Positions 8,478-16,289 of a DNA stretch of 64,000 bases are shown in pieces. Position numbers and translations under genes: made by a program. The stretch's first letter is position 1; each line of letters opens with the position of its first letter. The notes below the pieces were generated by a model. The model was not told the DNA's origin and did no database searches. It saw only the letters and a program-made list of their open reading frames with translations. The DNA comes from Pseudomonas lundensis (GTDB lineage: Bacteria > Pseudomonadota > Gammaproteobacteria > Pseudomonadales > Pseudomonadaceae), in assembly GCF_002269125.1 (NCBI RefSeq), contig NZ_NQKI01000009.1, forward strand, positions 1 to 64,000, in the 5' to 3' direction.

Positions 8478-9275
8478 TCAGGCCTGACGGATGCCGGGCG
8501 GGTTGCCCTTGAGCGCAGCTGCGCGGTAGTCATGGGGGTCAAGTCGGCGGATCAGCGCCAACTGCTGCGCAGTGGGTGCCACGGTGGGCTGCAGGTCTGC
8601 CGCTTTGAGCAACGGGAAGCCGGTGTTCGCTTGCACCTGTTCAAAACTCACGCCCGGGTGCAGCGAACGCACTTGCGCCGCCCGCTCTGGCCCGCCGAAA
8701 TCCATGACGCACAAATCGGTGACGACCAGACGGACGTCCATCAGGTCACGGCGCATCCCCGGCTCCCAGCGTTCATCGTTGAAGCCCACGCCGGACACCA
8801 TGTCCACTTCACCCGCCACAAATGCCCGGGTGTTATGCGCAGGGATAAAGAACGAGTTGAGGTGGTTGATGCTGTTACCGGGCAAGCCGCGAACGCCGAG
8901 CATCGCCACTTTGGGCTTGTGGTAATCACCGATACACGACAGGTTGGTTTGGCCCCAACGGTCCACTTGCGTCGGACCGATCATGGCATGGCGACGGCCG
9001 CCCCAGACGCATTCGAATACCCGCTCAAACGACAGATAACCCGAGTAGCGCGGTTCGTAATCCCCCCGTGGTCCCAAGGGAATAGGCTCTTCCACCAGGA
9101 ACGCTTCACTGTCGGTCATCAACAGTTCAGGGCTGTGGGTCATTTTGGCCAGGCTGGCAGCCAGACGCGGGATAACGCCGAGGCCCGAGGCAATCACCTC
9201 GCCGTTGCCGCGCCAGGCGTCAGACGCGGCCACGATCAGCAGTTCAGCCAGGGAAAATTCGCAATCAGCAGACAT
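8478..9275 (-). CDS. ipdB-like: IpdB-like CoA-transferase family subunit (beta)
   Basis: A 265-residue protein of the class I CoA-transferase superfamily, beta type. It lies directly after the IpdA-like gene, and the two would form an IpdAB heteromer. In Mycobacterium tuberculosis IpdAB is not a transferase but a hydrolase that opens the last carbocyclic ring of the steroid-derived cyclohexenone CoA ester (COCHEA-CoA). Recognisable segments are ELLIVAASDAWRGNGEVIASG, ELLMTDSEAFLVEEP and YSGYLSFERVFECVWGGRRHAMIGPTQVDRWGQTN. I chose ATG 9275, seven bases after GAGGAGC; ATG 9281 would be too close to it. The start follows the ipdA stop by 11 bp. Confidence 0.85.
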   Translation of the reverse strand: MSADCEFSLAELLIVAASDAWRGNGEVIASGLGVIPRLAASLAKMTHSPELLMTDSEAFLVEEPIPLGPRGDYEPRYSGYLSFERVFECVWGGRRHAMIGPTQVDRWGQTNLSCIGDYHKPKVAMLGVRGLPGNSINHLNSFFIPAHNTRAFVAGEVDMVSGVGFNDERWEPGMRRDLMDVRLVVTDLCVMDFGGPERAAQVRSLHPGVSFEQVQANTGFPLLKAADLQPTVAPTAQQLALIRRLDPHDYRAAALKGNPPGIRQA

Positions 9276-9286
9276 ATTCATGCTCC

Positions 9287-10162
9287 TCAAAACACTGGCA
9301 GCGGCAATGCGCTCAGCCGATCAACACCGCCATTGCTGGCTTGATATGCGCTTTCGCCGGGGGTCACGAACTCGGCGACATACGCGGCCCAGCCGCCGTC
9401 TTCGGCAGCACTGGCGCTGTAGCGCTTCAAATGGCTCAGGTCCCAGCCGTAATCGGACGGGCACGAAGTCGGATGCGCCCCAAACGGCGCATGCACCACG
9501 CCCGTGACCAAATAGCGTTCAAAGGTGTTAAAGCGCGCTTGCTGAGCATCCAGGCTCAAACGGTCTTCCAGGCGTTCGCAGGACACAAAGCATTGTTTGG
9601 CCGCACGGGCATACAAGTGGTCAAAGTACGGGTCGGGGCCGGTCACCAACGTGTTGCCCAGCCGGTCGGCCACATTGACATGCAAAAACGCGATATCGAG
9701 ATTCAGGGCAGGCATGGCCAGCAACACCTCGCCATCGTCGTAGGGCGATTGCACCTGTTTGATCTCGGGGTTGAACCGCGTGACATCAGTGGCCAGACCG
9801 CAACGGGTCGGCAAAAACGGCAGGCGCATGCCCGCTGCACGCAGCCCCCATTGCAACATGCCTTCATCGAGTTCCATCAGTTGCAGCCCACCGGCTTCGC
9901 GTGCCTTGCGAAAGTGGGCTTCCAGCGGGATGGCATCCAGCGTGGCAAAACCGAACACCAACTTCTTGACCTTGCCTGCGGCGCAGAGCATGCCGACTTC
10001 AGGGCCGCCATAGGCGACCACGGTCAGGTCCTTGACGTCCGAACGCAGGATTTCACGCACGATGGCCATTGGCTTGCGCCGCGGGCCCCAACCGCCGAAC
10101 CCGATGGTCATGCCATCGCGTAATTGGCCGACCACGTCGGCCGCTGTCATTTGCTTGTTCAT
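9287..10162 (-). CDS. ipdA-like: IpdA-like CoA-transferase family subunit (alpha)
   Basis: A 291-residue protein of class I CoA-transferase alpha type. The N-terminal part (GMTIGFGGWGPRRKPMAIV, RSDVKDLTVVAYGGPEVGML, CAAGKVKKLVFGF) and the ELDEGMLQWGLRAAG segment closely follow mycobacterial IpdA (Rv3551), in which the Glu of that segment is the essential active-site residue. Length agrees (292 in M. tuberculosis). With IpdB-like protein it probably hydrolyses a cyclic beta-diketone-type CoA thioester, opening a ring. The start has a strong AAGGAG ten bases upstream. The gene is second in the operon, 10 bp after the extradiol dioxygenase. The substrate may differ from the steroid-derived one. 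Confidence 0.86.
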   Translation of the reverse strand: MNKQMTAADVVGQLRDGMTIGFGGWGPRRKPMAIVREILRSDVKDLTVVAYGGPEVGMLCAAGKVKKLVFGFATLDAIPLEAHFRKAREAGGLQLMELDEGMLQWGLRAAGMRLPFLPTRCGLATDVTRFNPEIKQVQSPYDDGEVLLAMPALNLDIAFLHVNVADRLGNTLVTGPDPYFDHLYARAAKQCFVSCERLEDRLSLDAQQARFNTFERYLVTGVVHAPFGAHPTSCPSDYGWDLSHLKRYSASAAEDGGWAAYVAEFVTPGESAYQASNGGVDRLSALPLPVF

Positions 10163-10172
10163 CTAACGCTCC

Positions 10173-11063
10173 TTACTGCTGGCCGACAGAAAAGTCGTGC
10201 CCCCAGAGGCTGACCCGGGTGAATTCGAATGCGCTGTGCGCCTGCCAGTCCACCAGCAGGCCGCCATAGCCGTATTCGAGATCGAAACCCGACGGGGTTT
10301 TCATATAAAAAGAGGTCATCCGGTCATTCAGGTGCTGTCCCAACGTGGCCGACAGCGGCACGTCATGGGCCAGGCGCCGGTCGTGGGCGCGGCCCACTTC
10401 GGTCATGTTGTCGACCTCGACCATGACGTGCACACAGCCCGAAGGGACCGGGTACTCCGCCAGCGCCAAACTGTGATGACGGCTGTTTTTGCAATGCAAA
10501 AAGTGAATCCGGATCGGCGGCGCCGAAGGGTCGGGCCGGAAGTTGAAAATGTCCGATAGCTCAAACCCGAGCACGTCCTTGGCAAACGCCAGGGTCGCGT
10601 CGAAGTTCGGCGCGGGCAGCACGGTGTGGCCCAGCCCCATGTCGCCGGTGATAAAGCGCGGTACGCCTTGGGGCGAAACAAAAGGCTGGCAATCGGAACG
10701 ATGGCCCCAGCTTAATTCGTGGCGATTGCCCGATGGGTCGGTGACGTGGACCAGCGCTTGAACACCCCGTTGTTCACACTGCTCGGCGCTGCCCTGACGC
10801 CAACTGATATCGGCCTGATTGAGGATGTCGATGGCGGCGTTGAAGGCCGCTTCGTTGCCCAGTTCCCAGCCCGACGCCAGGTAGCGTGCCTCGTCACCGG
10901 GCACGATCAGCATGCGAAACGGGCGTTCGTCCATCTTCACGTACAGCCCGCCCGAGGGGGCTGGCGTCACCATCATGCCCAGCACATCCTCGGCATAACG
11001 CTGCCACGCAACGGGATCGGGGGACTGTGCAACGAAGTAGCTCAAACCGCGAATGTCGATCAT
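10173..11063 (-). CDS. Type I extradiol ring-cleavage dioxygenase (VOC superfamily)
   Basis: A 296-residue two-domain vicinal-oxygen-chelate protein like BphC or HsaC. The iron ligands are all present: His146 (MGLGHTVLP), His212 (CVHVMVEV) and Glu263 (GFDLEYGYGG). The second-sphere His196/197 (RHHSLALAEYP), His244 (GQHLNDRMTSFY) and Tyr253 are also kept, so the enzyme should be active. It would cleave a catechol next to the two hydroxyls. The family includes HsaC of steroid degradation and DitC of abietane degradation. As first gene of the dioxygenase-ipdA-ipdB-hydratase-ipdC operon it is preceded by the shared 19-bp palindromic element at 11127-11148. A TTGAGGAGC ribosome site precedes the ATG. 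Confidence 0.88.
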   Translation of the reverse strand: MIDIRGLSYFVAQSPDPVAWQRYAEDVLGMMVTPAPSGGLYVKMDERPFRMLIVPGDEARYLASGWELGNEAAFNAAIDILNQADISWRQGSAEQCEQRGVQALVHVTDPSGNRHELSWGHRSDCQPFVSPQGVPRFITGDMGLGHTVLPAPNFDATLAFAKDVLGFELSDIFNFRPDPSAPPIRIHFLHCKNSRHHSLALAEYPVPSGCVHVMVEVDNMTEVGRAHDRRLAHDVPLSATLGQHLNDRMTSFYMKTPSGFDLEYGYGGLLVDWQAHSAFEFTRVSLWGHDFSVGQQ

Positions 11064-11126
11064 GCCTGCTCCTCAACGCCTGTCTGTATTGGCTGAGGGC
11101 AGTATGGGAAGGAAGGTGGCGGGGAT

Positions 11127-11148
11127 CATCGTCCGTTGAGACTAACGG
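11127..11148 (-). promoter_or_regulatory. Shared palindromic operator candidate, copy A (dioxygenase/ipd operon)
   Basis: Read toward the dioxygenase gene the sequence is TTAGTCTCAACGGACGATG, 64 bp or more before its start codon. It differs from copy B in two of 19 positions and keeps the half-sites TTAGTC and GACGATG with a five-base centre. Part of a four-member set (copies A, B, C1, C2). Confidence 0.65.
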
Positions 11149-11216
11149 GCGCAGAGGTTGTCGTGGTTGCCCGGCACTCACGCTTTGCGCCGGACAACCG
11201 CGACGGTACGAAGGGC

Positions 11217-12170
11217 TTACATGTACAGAATCACCAACTCGTTGATGACCGATGGCCGCTCGTTGCCCAGCACGTGGGTGTTGAGTTCAAGGGTCAGCTG
11301 GGTGCCACTTTTCACCTTCTCCACCTTCTTGACCCGCGCCCGTGCATGAATGGTGGCCCCGGCGGGCACCGGCGACGGGAAGCGCAACCGGTCCGATCCG
11401 TAATTGACCATGTTGCTAAACCCGGTGATCTCGTATCCCAGGTTCAGTTGCATCCGCGATTGCAGGATCTGCACCAGTGCACCGTGGGCAATGGTGCCAC
11501 CGAACGGGCTCTGTTTGCGCGCCCGTTCCGGGTCGGTGTGAATCCAGTAATCATCGCCGGACAACTGCGCAAAAGCGTCAATCAGTGCCTGATCGACGAC
11601 CACCTGATTGCTCCACGGGCTGAACGTTTCGCTGACCAGCGCCTGCAAGGCCGCGTCATCGCTCAGGGCGATCTGGCGCACCGCGACCCGGGCCGGTTCC
11701 ACAGGTGCGGACTGCTCGGCGCCAGGCCGCTGCTTGAGCCCGTTAGCATCCTTTTGCACGCCGGTAAAGCGCAACAGGCGATTGCCCTTGGCGTCCACCT
11801 CTGCAAACACCGGTTTGAGGCGCATGCCAATGTTGACGTCGGCCTCCTCCAGCCCCACCAGGTTGGTATTGATGCGTACGCCTTGGTCCAGCTCGACCAC
11901 GGCCAGTATCTGCGGCATTTCATCAGCAAAGTCCGGCAGGGTCGCAATGCGCGTTACGGTAAAGCTGTAAAGGGTCGCCTCGCCGCTGACTTCACGCCAG
12001 CTCAGGTCCTGGGCCAGACACGCCGGGCAATGCCGACGCGGGTAAAACACCCATTGGCCGCACGGGTTGCACTGTTGTATCAAGACGCGCTCGGCTTTCA
12101 GACCTTCCCAAAACGGCGCAGAGATTTCGGTCGGCACGGGCATTGGTTTGTTATTGGACATTGGATTCAT
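11217..12170 (-). CDS. DUF35 (Zn-ribbon/OB-fold) fused to MaoC-type hydratase
   Basis: A 317-residue two-domain protein. The N-terminal half (about 1-140) is a DUF35 protein: a zinc ribbon with CNPC and CPAC cysteine pairs near residues 34-51, followed by an OB fold (LYSFTVTRI). The C-terminal half (about 175-317) is a MaoC-like hot-dog domain with the hydratase signature SGDDYWIHTDPERARKSPFGG(T)IAHG; the Asp and His of this motif are the usual catalytic pair. In steroid side-chain degradation, ChsH2 carries the same two domains in reverse order and its DUF35 part binds the aldolase Ltp2. The gene overlaps the upstream Ltp-like thiolase gene by ATGA, so a hydratase-aldolase complex is a good inference. 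Confidence 0.83.
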   Translation of the reverse strand: MNPMSNNKPMPVPTEISAPFWEGLKAERVLIQQCNPCGQWVFYPRRHCPACLAQDLSWREVSGEATLYSFTVTRIATLPDFADEMPQILAVVELDQGVRINTNLVGLEEADVNIGMRLKPVFAEVDAKGNRLLRFTGVQKDANGLKQRPGAEQSAPVEPARVAVRQIALSDDAALQALVSETFSPWSNQVVVDQALIDAFAQLSGDDYWIHTDPERARKQSPFGGTIAHGALVQILQSRMQLNLGYEITGFSNMVNYGSDRLRFPSPVPAGATIHARARVKKVEKVKSGTQLTLELNTHVLGNERPSVINELVILYM

Positions 12171-13378
12171 GCTCCCTGAAGTATCAGCGCGCCCTGCTCG
12201 CTCATCACACCGCCGGTGCCTGAGACGTAGACGGTGTCACAGCGTTTGAGTTGACGCTCGCCCGCCTCGCCGGCGATTTGCGTGACGGCCTCGATCACCT
12301 GGCTCATGCCGCCCGCCGACCCGGCCTGACCGAAACTGAGCTGGCCGCCGTGTGTGTTCATCGGGAAGTCGCCACGCCAAGTCAAATCATGTTCGCGCAC
12401 AAAACTCATGCCCTCGCCTTTGCCGCAGAAGCCGGCATCTTCGAGGGTCAGCAGCGCCGTGATGGTGTAACAGTCGTAGATTTGCGCGGCGTCCACGTCC
12501 TGGGGTTTAAGCCCGGCCATGGTGAACGCCCGCTGCGATGCCGGGCAGATGGGGGTGTGGACCATGTCTTGAGCGTAGGACGGGGACTTGAAGGCCAGGT
12601 GTTCGCCAAATCCGGTGATAAACGAAGGCCGCTTGCGAGCCCGGGCCGCCACTTCTTTAGAGGCAATAACCATCGCGGCGCCACCGGCCACCGGCATCAC
12701 GATCTCCAGTACGTGCAGCGGGTCGGCTACCTTTTTGCTCGCCAGCACCTGTTCGATGGTCAGCGGCTGGCCATAAAACATGGCCTGCGGGTTGTATTGC
12801 GCATTGGTACGTTGGTCCACGGCGATCTTCGCCAACGCCCGCGGGTCGTAACCGTATTGCGCGGCATAGCGCTGGGCGATCATGGCGTAACCGGTGTTTT
12901 GCCCCATATGGCCATAGGGCAAATCAAACTCCGCTTCCGGTGCGCCAAATGCTGTGCTGTGGCCGCCAAAGCGCATGGCCCGGGCCATCCAGCTTGGGTC
13001 TTCGTCCGGGCCCATGGGCGCCATGCGCGCCGGGAGCACGCACAGCACCGCCTGACACAATCCCAGTTCAATGGCAGCGGCGGCGCGCCACACCATGCCT
13101 ACCGAGGTGCAGCCGCCCAAGTCCACCACTTCGGCAAAGTTAAGCTTGAGCCCCAAATACTCGGCCGTCATGGCGGGCACGAACACTGACGCTTCGTGAA
13201 AGTGCGGGCCGTTAATCACCAGCCCGTCGAGATCACTGGCCTGTAGCCCGGCGTCACGCAAGGCCTGGGCTGCCAGATCCGCCACTTGCTCCAGATGGAA
13301 CATGCGCGGAGCCGTGGCATATTTTTCCGGTTTGTACTGCGCGCTGCCGACAATGGCCGCATGACCTTTAAGACCCAT
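12167..13378 (-). CDS. Thiolase-superfamily lipid-transfer protein (Ltp/SCP-x type)
   Basis: A 403-residue thiolase-fold protein of the DUF35-associated lipid-transfer subgroup. It has Cys in DLGGCTSVGMV near residue 90, YDCYTITALLTLEDAGFC near 300 and NTHGGQLSFGQAGSAGGM near 345 instead of the GHPxGxxG of normal thiolases. Ltp2-like members work as retro-aldolases that shorten acyl-CoA side chains with a DUF35 partner; others are thiolases, and I cannot decide which applies. The neighbouring gene supplies exactly such a partner, with a 4-base overlap of stop and start. DitF of abietane catabolism is of the same general type. The ribosome site is AAGAGAGA. Confidence 0.83.
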   Translation of the reverse strand: MGLKGHAAIVGSAQYKPEKYATAPRMFHLEQVADLAAQALRDAGLQASDLDGLVINGPHFHEASVFVPAMTAEYLGLKLNFAEVVDLGGCTSVGMVWRAAAAIELGLCQAVLCVLPARMAPMGPDEDPSWMARAMRFGGHSTAFGAPEAEFDLPYGHMGQNTGYAMIAQRYAAQYGYDPRALAKIAVDQRTNAQYNPQAMFYGQPLTIEQVLASKKVADPLHVLEIVMPVAGGAAMVIASKEVAARARKRPSFITGFGEHLAFKSPSYAQDMVHTPICPASQRAFTMAGLKPQDVDAAQIYDCYTITALLTLEDAGFCGKGEGMSFVREHDLTWRGDFPMNTHGGQLSFGQAGSAGGMSQVIEAVTQIAGEAGERQLKRCDTVYVSGTGGVMSEQGALILQGA

Positions 13379-13451
13379 GGGTTTCTCTCTTTATGTCGAA
13401 TGCATGGCCCTGCCCCCGATGCGCGGTGCAGCGAGAACAGGGACGAAAGGC

Positions 13452-15122
13452 TCAGAACGTGTATTTCATCGAGAACGTTGCGTAGTCACGGTCTGCCAGC
13501 GGCCGCTTGATCGGGTCCGGCTCCCCCAAGTACGCGATGTATTTGAAGGCCACTTCCAGATTGCTCAAATACTTGAACGTGGTGCCCGCGCTCAGGCGTC
13601 GATCCCCCGCCACCCCGGCAATGGTCCCGGACATCGGTGCGGCGCCGCTGAACACATCGGAGTAGATAAACGGCACTTCCAGGTCCCAGCCGGTGAACAC
13701 GCCCGGATAACTGAAAGAGGCACCCACGGTGTAGGCGCTGGACGAGCGTGTGCGCCAGGCCGACCCGGTTTTGTAGGTGTAGTCATTGGATGGCTGCACA
13801 GCCCCCGCATAGCGCGGGTCAAGCGGCAGGCCCAGCAGGTTCGGCGCGCCCGACACATCGTCCACGTCATCCACACGCACGGTGACGATTTCCCCGGTCA
13901 GGGTGGTTTGGCTGGCCCACGGGCGGTCCCCCAGAATGCGCATCGCCGAGACTTGCAGTTGCTGGCCCTTGCCCCGTGTCGGCACAGGCCCCAGCCCGGT
14001 GTTGACCATCACGGGCGCGCCGTCGCGGTACGACCATTCTGCGCCAACCTGCGTGTCACCAATCTTGGTGGTGGCGCTGATCCCGGTCAGTTTGATGTCT
14101 TCAAAATATTTAATGCGATAACCGTTGCTGGTGTAGGCGTACTGGCCGTTGTTGATCGGCAGCGGGTCATAGCCGATCAGCGCGGTGGCCGGGTTTTTGT
14201 CGTGGTAAACCACATGGAACAGCGACATTTCCAGTTCCGGCAGTGGCCGGAAACGGATCTGCGCACCCCATTGACCGCTGTCGCGCGGATCGTCCGTGCC
14301 GTTGTACGGCACCTTGGCGCCGCCGGCGCCATACAGGAACTCACGGCCCGGCCCGATTACGTCAGAGGTCGACAGGTAGCTGCCCACCGGGGGCAACTCG
14401 GTGCCTTTCCACTCGTACTGCACATAGCCGCCGAGGGTGACGACGGGGTTGATCCGGTACGATGCCGAAACCTGCCCGACCGGCAGCAGCACTTCCTTGA
14501 CCTCTACCCCCGGTTGCGCTGCTTTGACCGCGTCGGACGGGTTCTGTACGCCATTCACGCCAGGGTAGTACAGGCTTTCGCCCCAGGATTCGATGTGCCG
14601 CCCGGCCTTGACGTCAAGCATGGTGTCGTTTTCAAACCGCCAGCCGCCGAACACATAAGCATCCAGCAGGCGCGTGCGGCCGCCGCTGTAGGTGCGCGTG
14701 TCGCTGGTGAAGGTGTCATTGCTCCCGTATTTGTTTACCGTATTCGGGGAGTCGTTGTCGTTGCTGCGGTGATACACGTCGTCATAGAAGGTGCTGGCCC
14801 GCACCACCGCGCCGTAGTTGTCTTTGCGCAGAATCATTTCGCCCAGTGCCCCCAGCCGGTTGGTGGTCAGGCTGTGCTGGTCGAAGTTGCGGTTCGGGTC
14901 ATCCGCGTTGATGCCCATCAAGCGGTCGCTGGGCTTACCCAGGCGCATGCCGATGCCATAACTGGTGGTGACCGACCAATCCAGAGTCGCGCCGTTATCA
15001 AACTCGATGGTCTCACCGGCCCACAGCGGGCCGGCGAACAACGCAACGGCGGCGGCCAGGCCCGTGACCTGAACCGTGTGCGGGCGCAGCCCCGGACATT
15101 TATTGTTGTTTTTATTAATCAC
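13452..15122 (-). CDS. DUF1302-type outer-membrane protein
   Basis: A 556-residue protein that resembles Pseudomonas DUF1302 proteins, which are predicted outer-membrane beta barrels often found in clusters for degrading hydrophobic compounds. After the GTG start (AGGAG seven bases before it) comes a signal peptide with hydrophobic core VTGLAAAVALFAGPLWA, cleaved near AGETIEF. The mature part has alternating beta-strand pattern (DWSVTTSYGIGMRLG, RAGRHIESWGESLYYPGVNG) and ends in an aromatic residue (YATFSMKYTF), the usual barrel-insertion signal. An upstream in-frame ATG at 15176 would disrupt the signal peptide. A role in uptake of a hydrophobic substrate or surface adhesion is inferred from context. 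Confidence 0.78.
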   Translation of the reverse strand: MINKNNNKCPGLRPHTVQVTGLAAAVALFAGPLWAGETIEFDNGATLDWSVTTSYGIGMRLGKPSDRLMGINADDPNRNFDQHSLTTNRLGALGEMILRKDNYGAVVRASTFYDDVYHRSNDNDSPNTVNKYGSNDTFTSDTRTYSGGRTRLLDAYVFGGWRFENDTMLDVKAGRHIESWGESLYYPGVNGVQNPSDAVKAAQPGVEVKEVLLPVGQVSASYRINPVVTLGGYVQYEWKGTELPPVGSYLSTSDVIGPGREFLYGAGGAKVPYNGTDDPRDSGQWGAQIRFRPLPELEMSLFHVVYHDKNPATALIGYDPLPINNGQYAYTSNGYRIKYFEDIKLTGISATTKIGDTQVGAEWSYRDGAPVMVNTGLGPVPTRGKGQQLQVSAMRILGDRPWASQTTLTGEIVTVRVDDVDDVSGAPNLLGLPLDPRYAGAVQPSNDYTYKTGSAWRTRSSSAYTVGASFSYPGVFTGWDLEVPFIYSDVFSGAAPMSGTIAGVAGDRRLSAGTTFKYLSNLEVAFKYIAYLGEPDPIKRPLADRDYATFSMKYTF

Positions 15123-15203
15123 ACTGCCTCTCCTGATTCGCGACACGCTGGCCGCATCGATGGGTTCAAGCGTCATTGCGTTGGTTGGCGCATAAGGCCC
15201 CGC

Positions 15204-16289
15204 TCAGCGCAGCACAAGCGGGTTGAACGTCGAGTCTCCTGTCCGGGCACGCCGGTAACGGTGCAATCCTCCCTGTTCTTCACGTACAAGCTTGCCTTGG
15301 GCCATCAGGTAGTTGGCGTGCGCCAGCGTCTCGCCCAAGGCCATCAACTCGTCAAAACGGCCCGACAGTTTTTTGAACAGCACGCCCATCATCTCCAGCC
15401 CCGAACACGGCTGAGCGCAGGCATCAAGCAACTGCTGCAAATGGTTGTGGTGGTGGTCGCGCAACTGATCGAGCCGCGCATGCAGGTTGAAAAAAGGCCG
15501 TTCGTGAGCCGGCAGGACCAACACGCTGTCGGGGATCACCCGCAAACGCTCGATGGAATCCAGCCAGTCCTGCAAGGGGTTGGCGGCGGGCTCAGTCACA
15601 TGCACCGCCACGGTCGAGGTGATGCGTGGCAACACCTGATCTCCGGAAATCAGCAAGCCGTCCTGCGCGCTGTACAGGCAGGCATGTTCGGGAGAATGGC
15701 CGTTGCCCATCACCACTTGCCAATGGCGCCCGCCGATCACCAGTTCACTGCCGTGTCGCAACCGGACAAACCCGGCCGCAACCTGCGGGCGGAAATGCTC
15801 GCTTTGAATCAGCGGTAACAAGGCGGCCGTTTGCTCGGCACTGAAACCGGCCTTTTGATAAAAATCGAGAAACGCCCAGTCCGGAGTTGTGGCCCTGGGC
15901 GGGCCGTGGTGCAAGGCGTCGAACTCGCCCAGGGTCATCAGCACCGGGCAGCGGAAACGCTCGGCCAGCCACCCCACCACGCCTGTGTGATCGCTGTGAA
16001 AATGTGTGCAGATCACCGCCTTGAGTGGCAGACCTGCCATCACGTCGACAAACACCTGCTCCCATACCTCACGGCACTGCGCGGTGTTAAGCCCGGTATC
16101 CACGGCCACCCAGCCCTCACCGTGGCGCAGCAAATACAGGTTGATATGGTCCAGCCCGAACGGCAGCGGCATGCGCAACCAAAGCACGCCTTCGGCCACC
16201 TCCAGCACATGCCCGCTGGCCGGGGGCTGCGGCCACGGGTAACGCAGACCGTCACGCCATGCATGCCCTTGCGCGTCGATGTCACTCAT
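15204..16289 (-). CDS. MBL-fold metallo-hydrolase
   Basis: A 361-residue metallo-beta-lactamase fold protein. The metal motif HFHSDH gives His96, His98, Asp100 and His101, with a further His in GNGHSPEHACLY and Asp in LISGDQVLP, so both metal sites should be formed. Members near CoA-pathway genes often hydrolyse thioesters or lactones; a similar C-terminal helical domain (LLDACAQPCSGLEMMGVLFKKL) is seen in many such Pseudomonas proteins. It overlaps the stop of the upstream acyl-CoA synthetase gene by eight bases, so the two are translated from one message. The precise substrate is unknown. Confidence 0.83.
   Translation of the reverse strand: MSDIDAQGHAWRDGLRYPWPQPPASGHVLEVAEGVLWLRMPLPFGLDHINLYLLRHGEGWVAVDTGLNTAQCREVWEQVFVDVMAGLPLKAVICTHFHSDHTGVVGWLAERFRCPVLMTLGEFDALHHGPPRATTPDWAFLDFYQKAGFSAEQTAALLPLIQSEHFRPQVAAGFVRLRHGSELVIGGRHWQVVMGNGHSPEHACLYSAQDGLLISGDQVLPRITSTVAVHVTEPAANPLQDWLDSIERLRVIPDSVLVLPAHERPFFNLHARLDQLRDHHHNHLQQLLDACAQPCSGLEMMGVLFKKLSGRFDELMALGETLAHANYLMAQGKLVREEQGGLHRYRRARTGDSTFNPLVLR

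Noticed and set aside
11136..12179. A 347-codon plus-strand frame over the DUF35-MaoC gene
   Set aside because: It is a shadow of the well-supported minus-strand gene and would cover its promoter region.
13377..15818. An 813-codon open frame on the plus strand
   Set aside because: It lies antisense to the DUF1302-type and MBL-fold genes, is rich in Arg/His/Val without domain-like pattern, and is a typical G+C-rich shadow frame.
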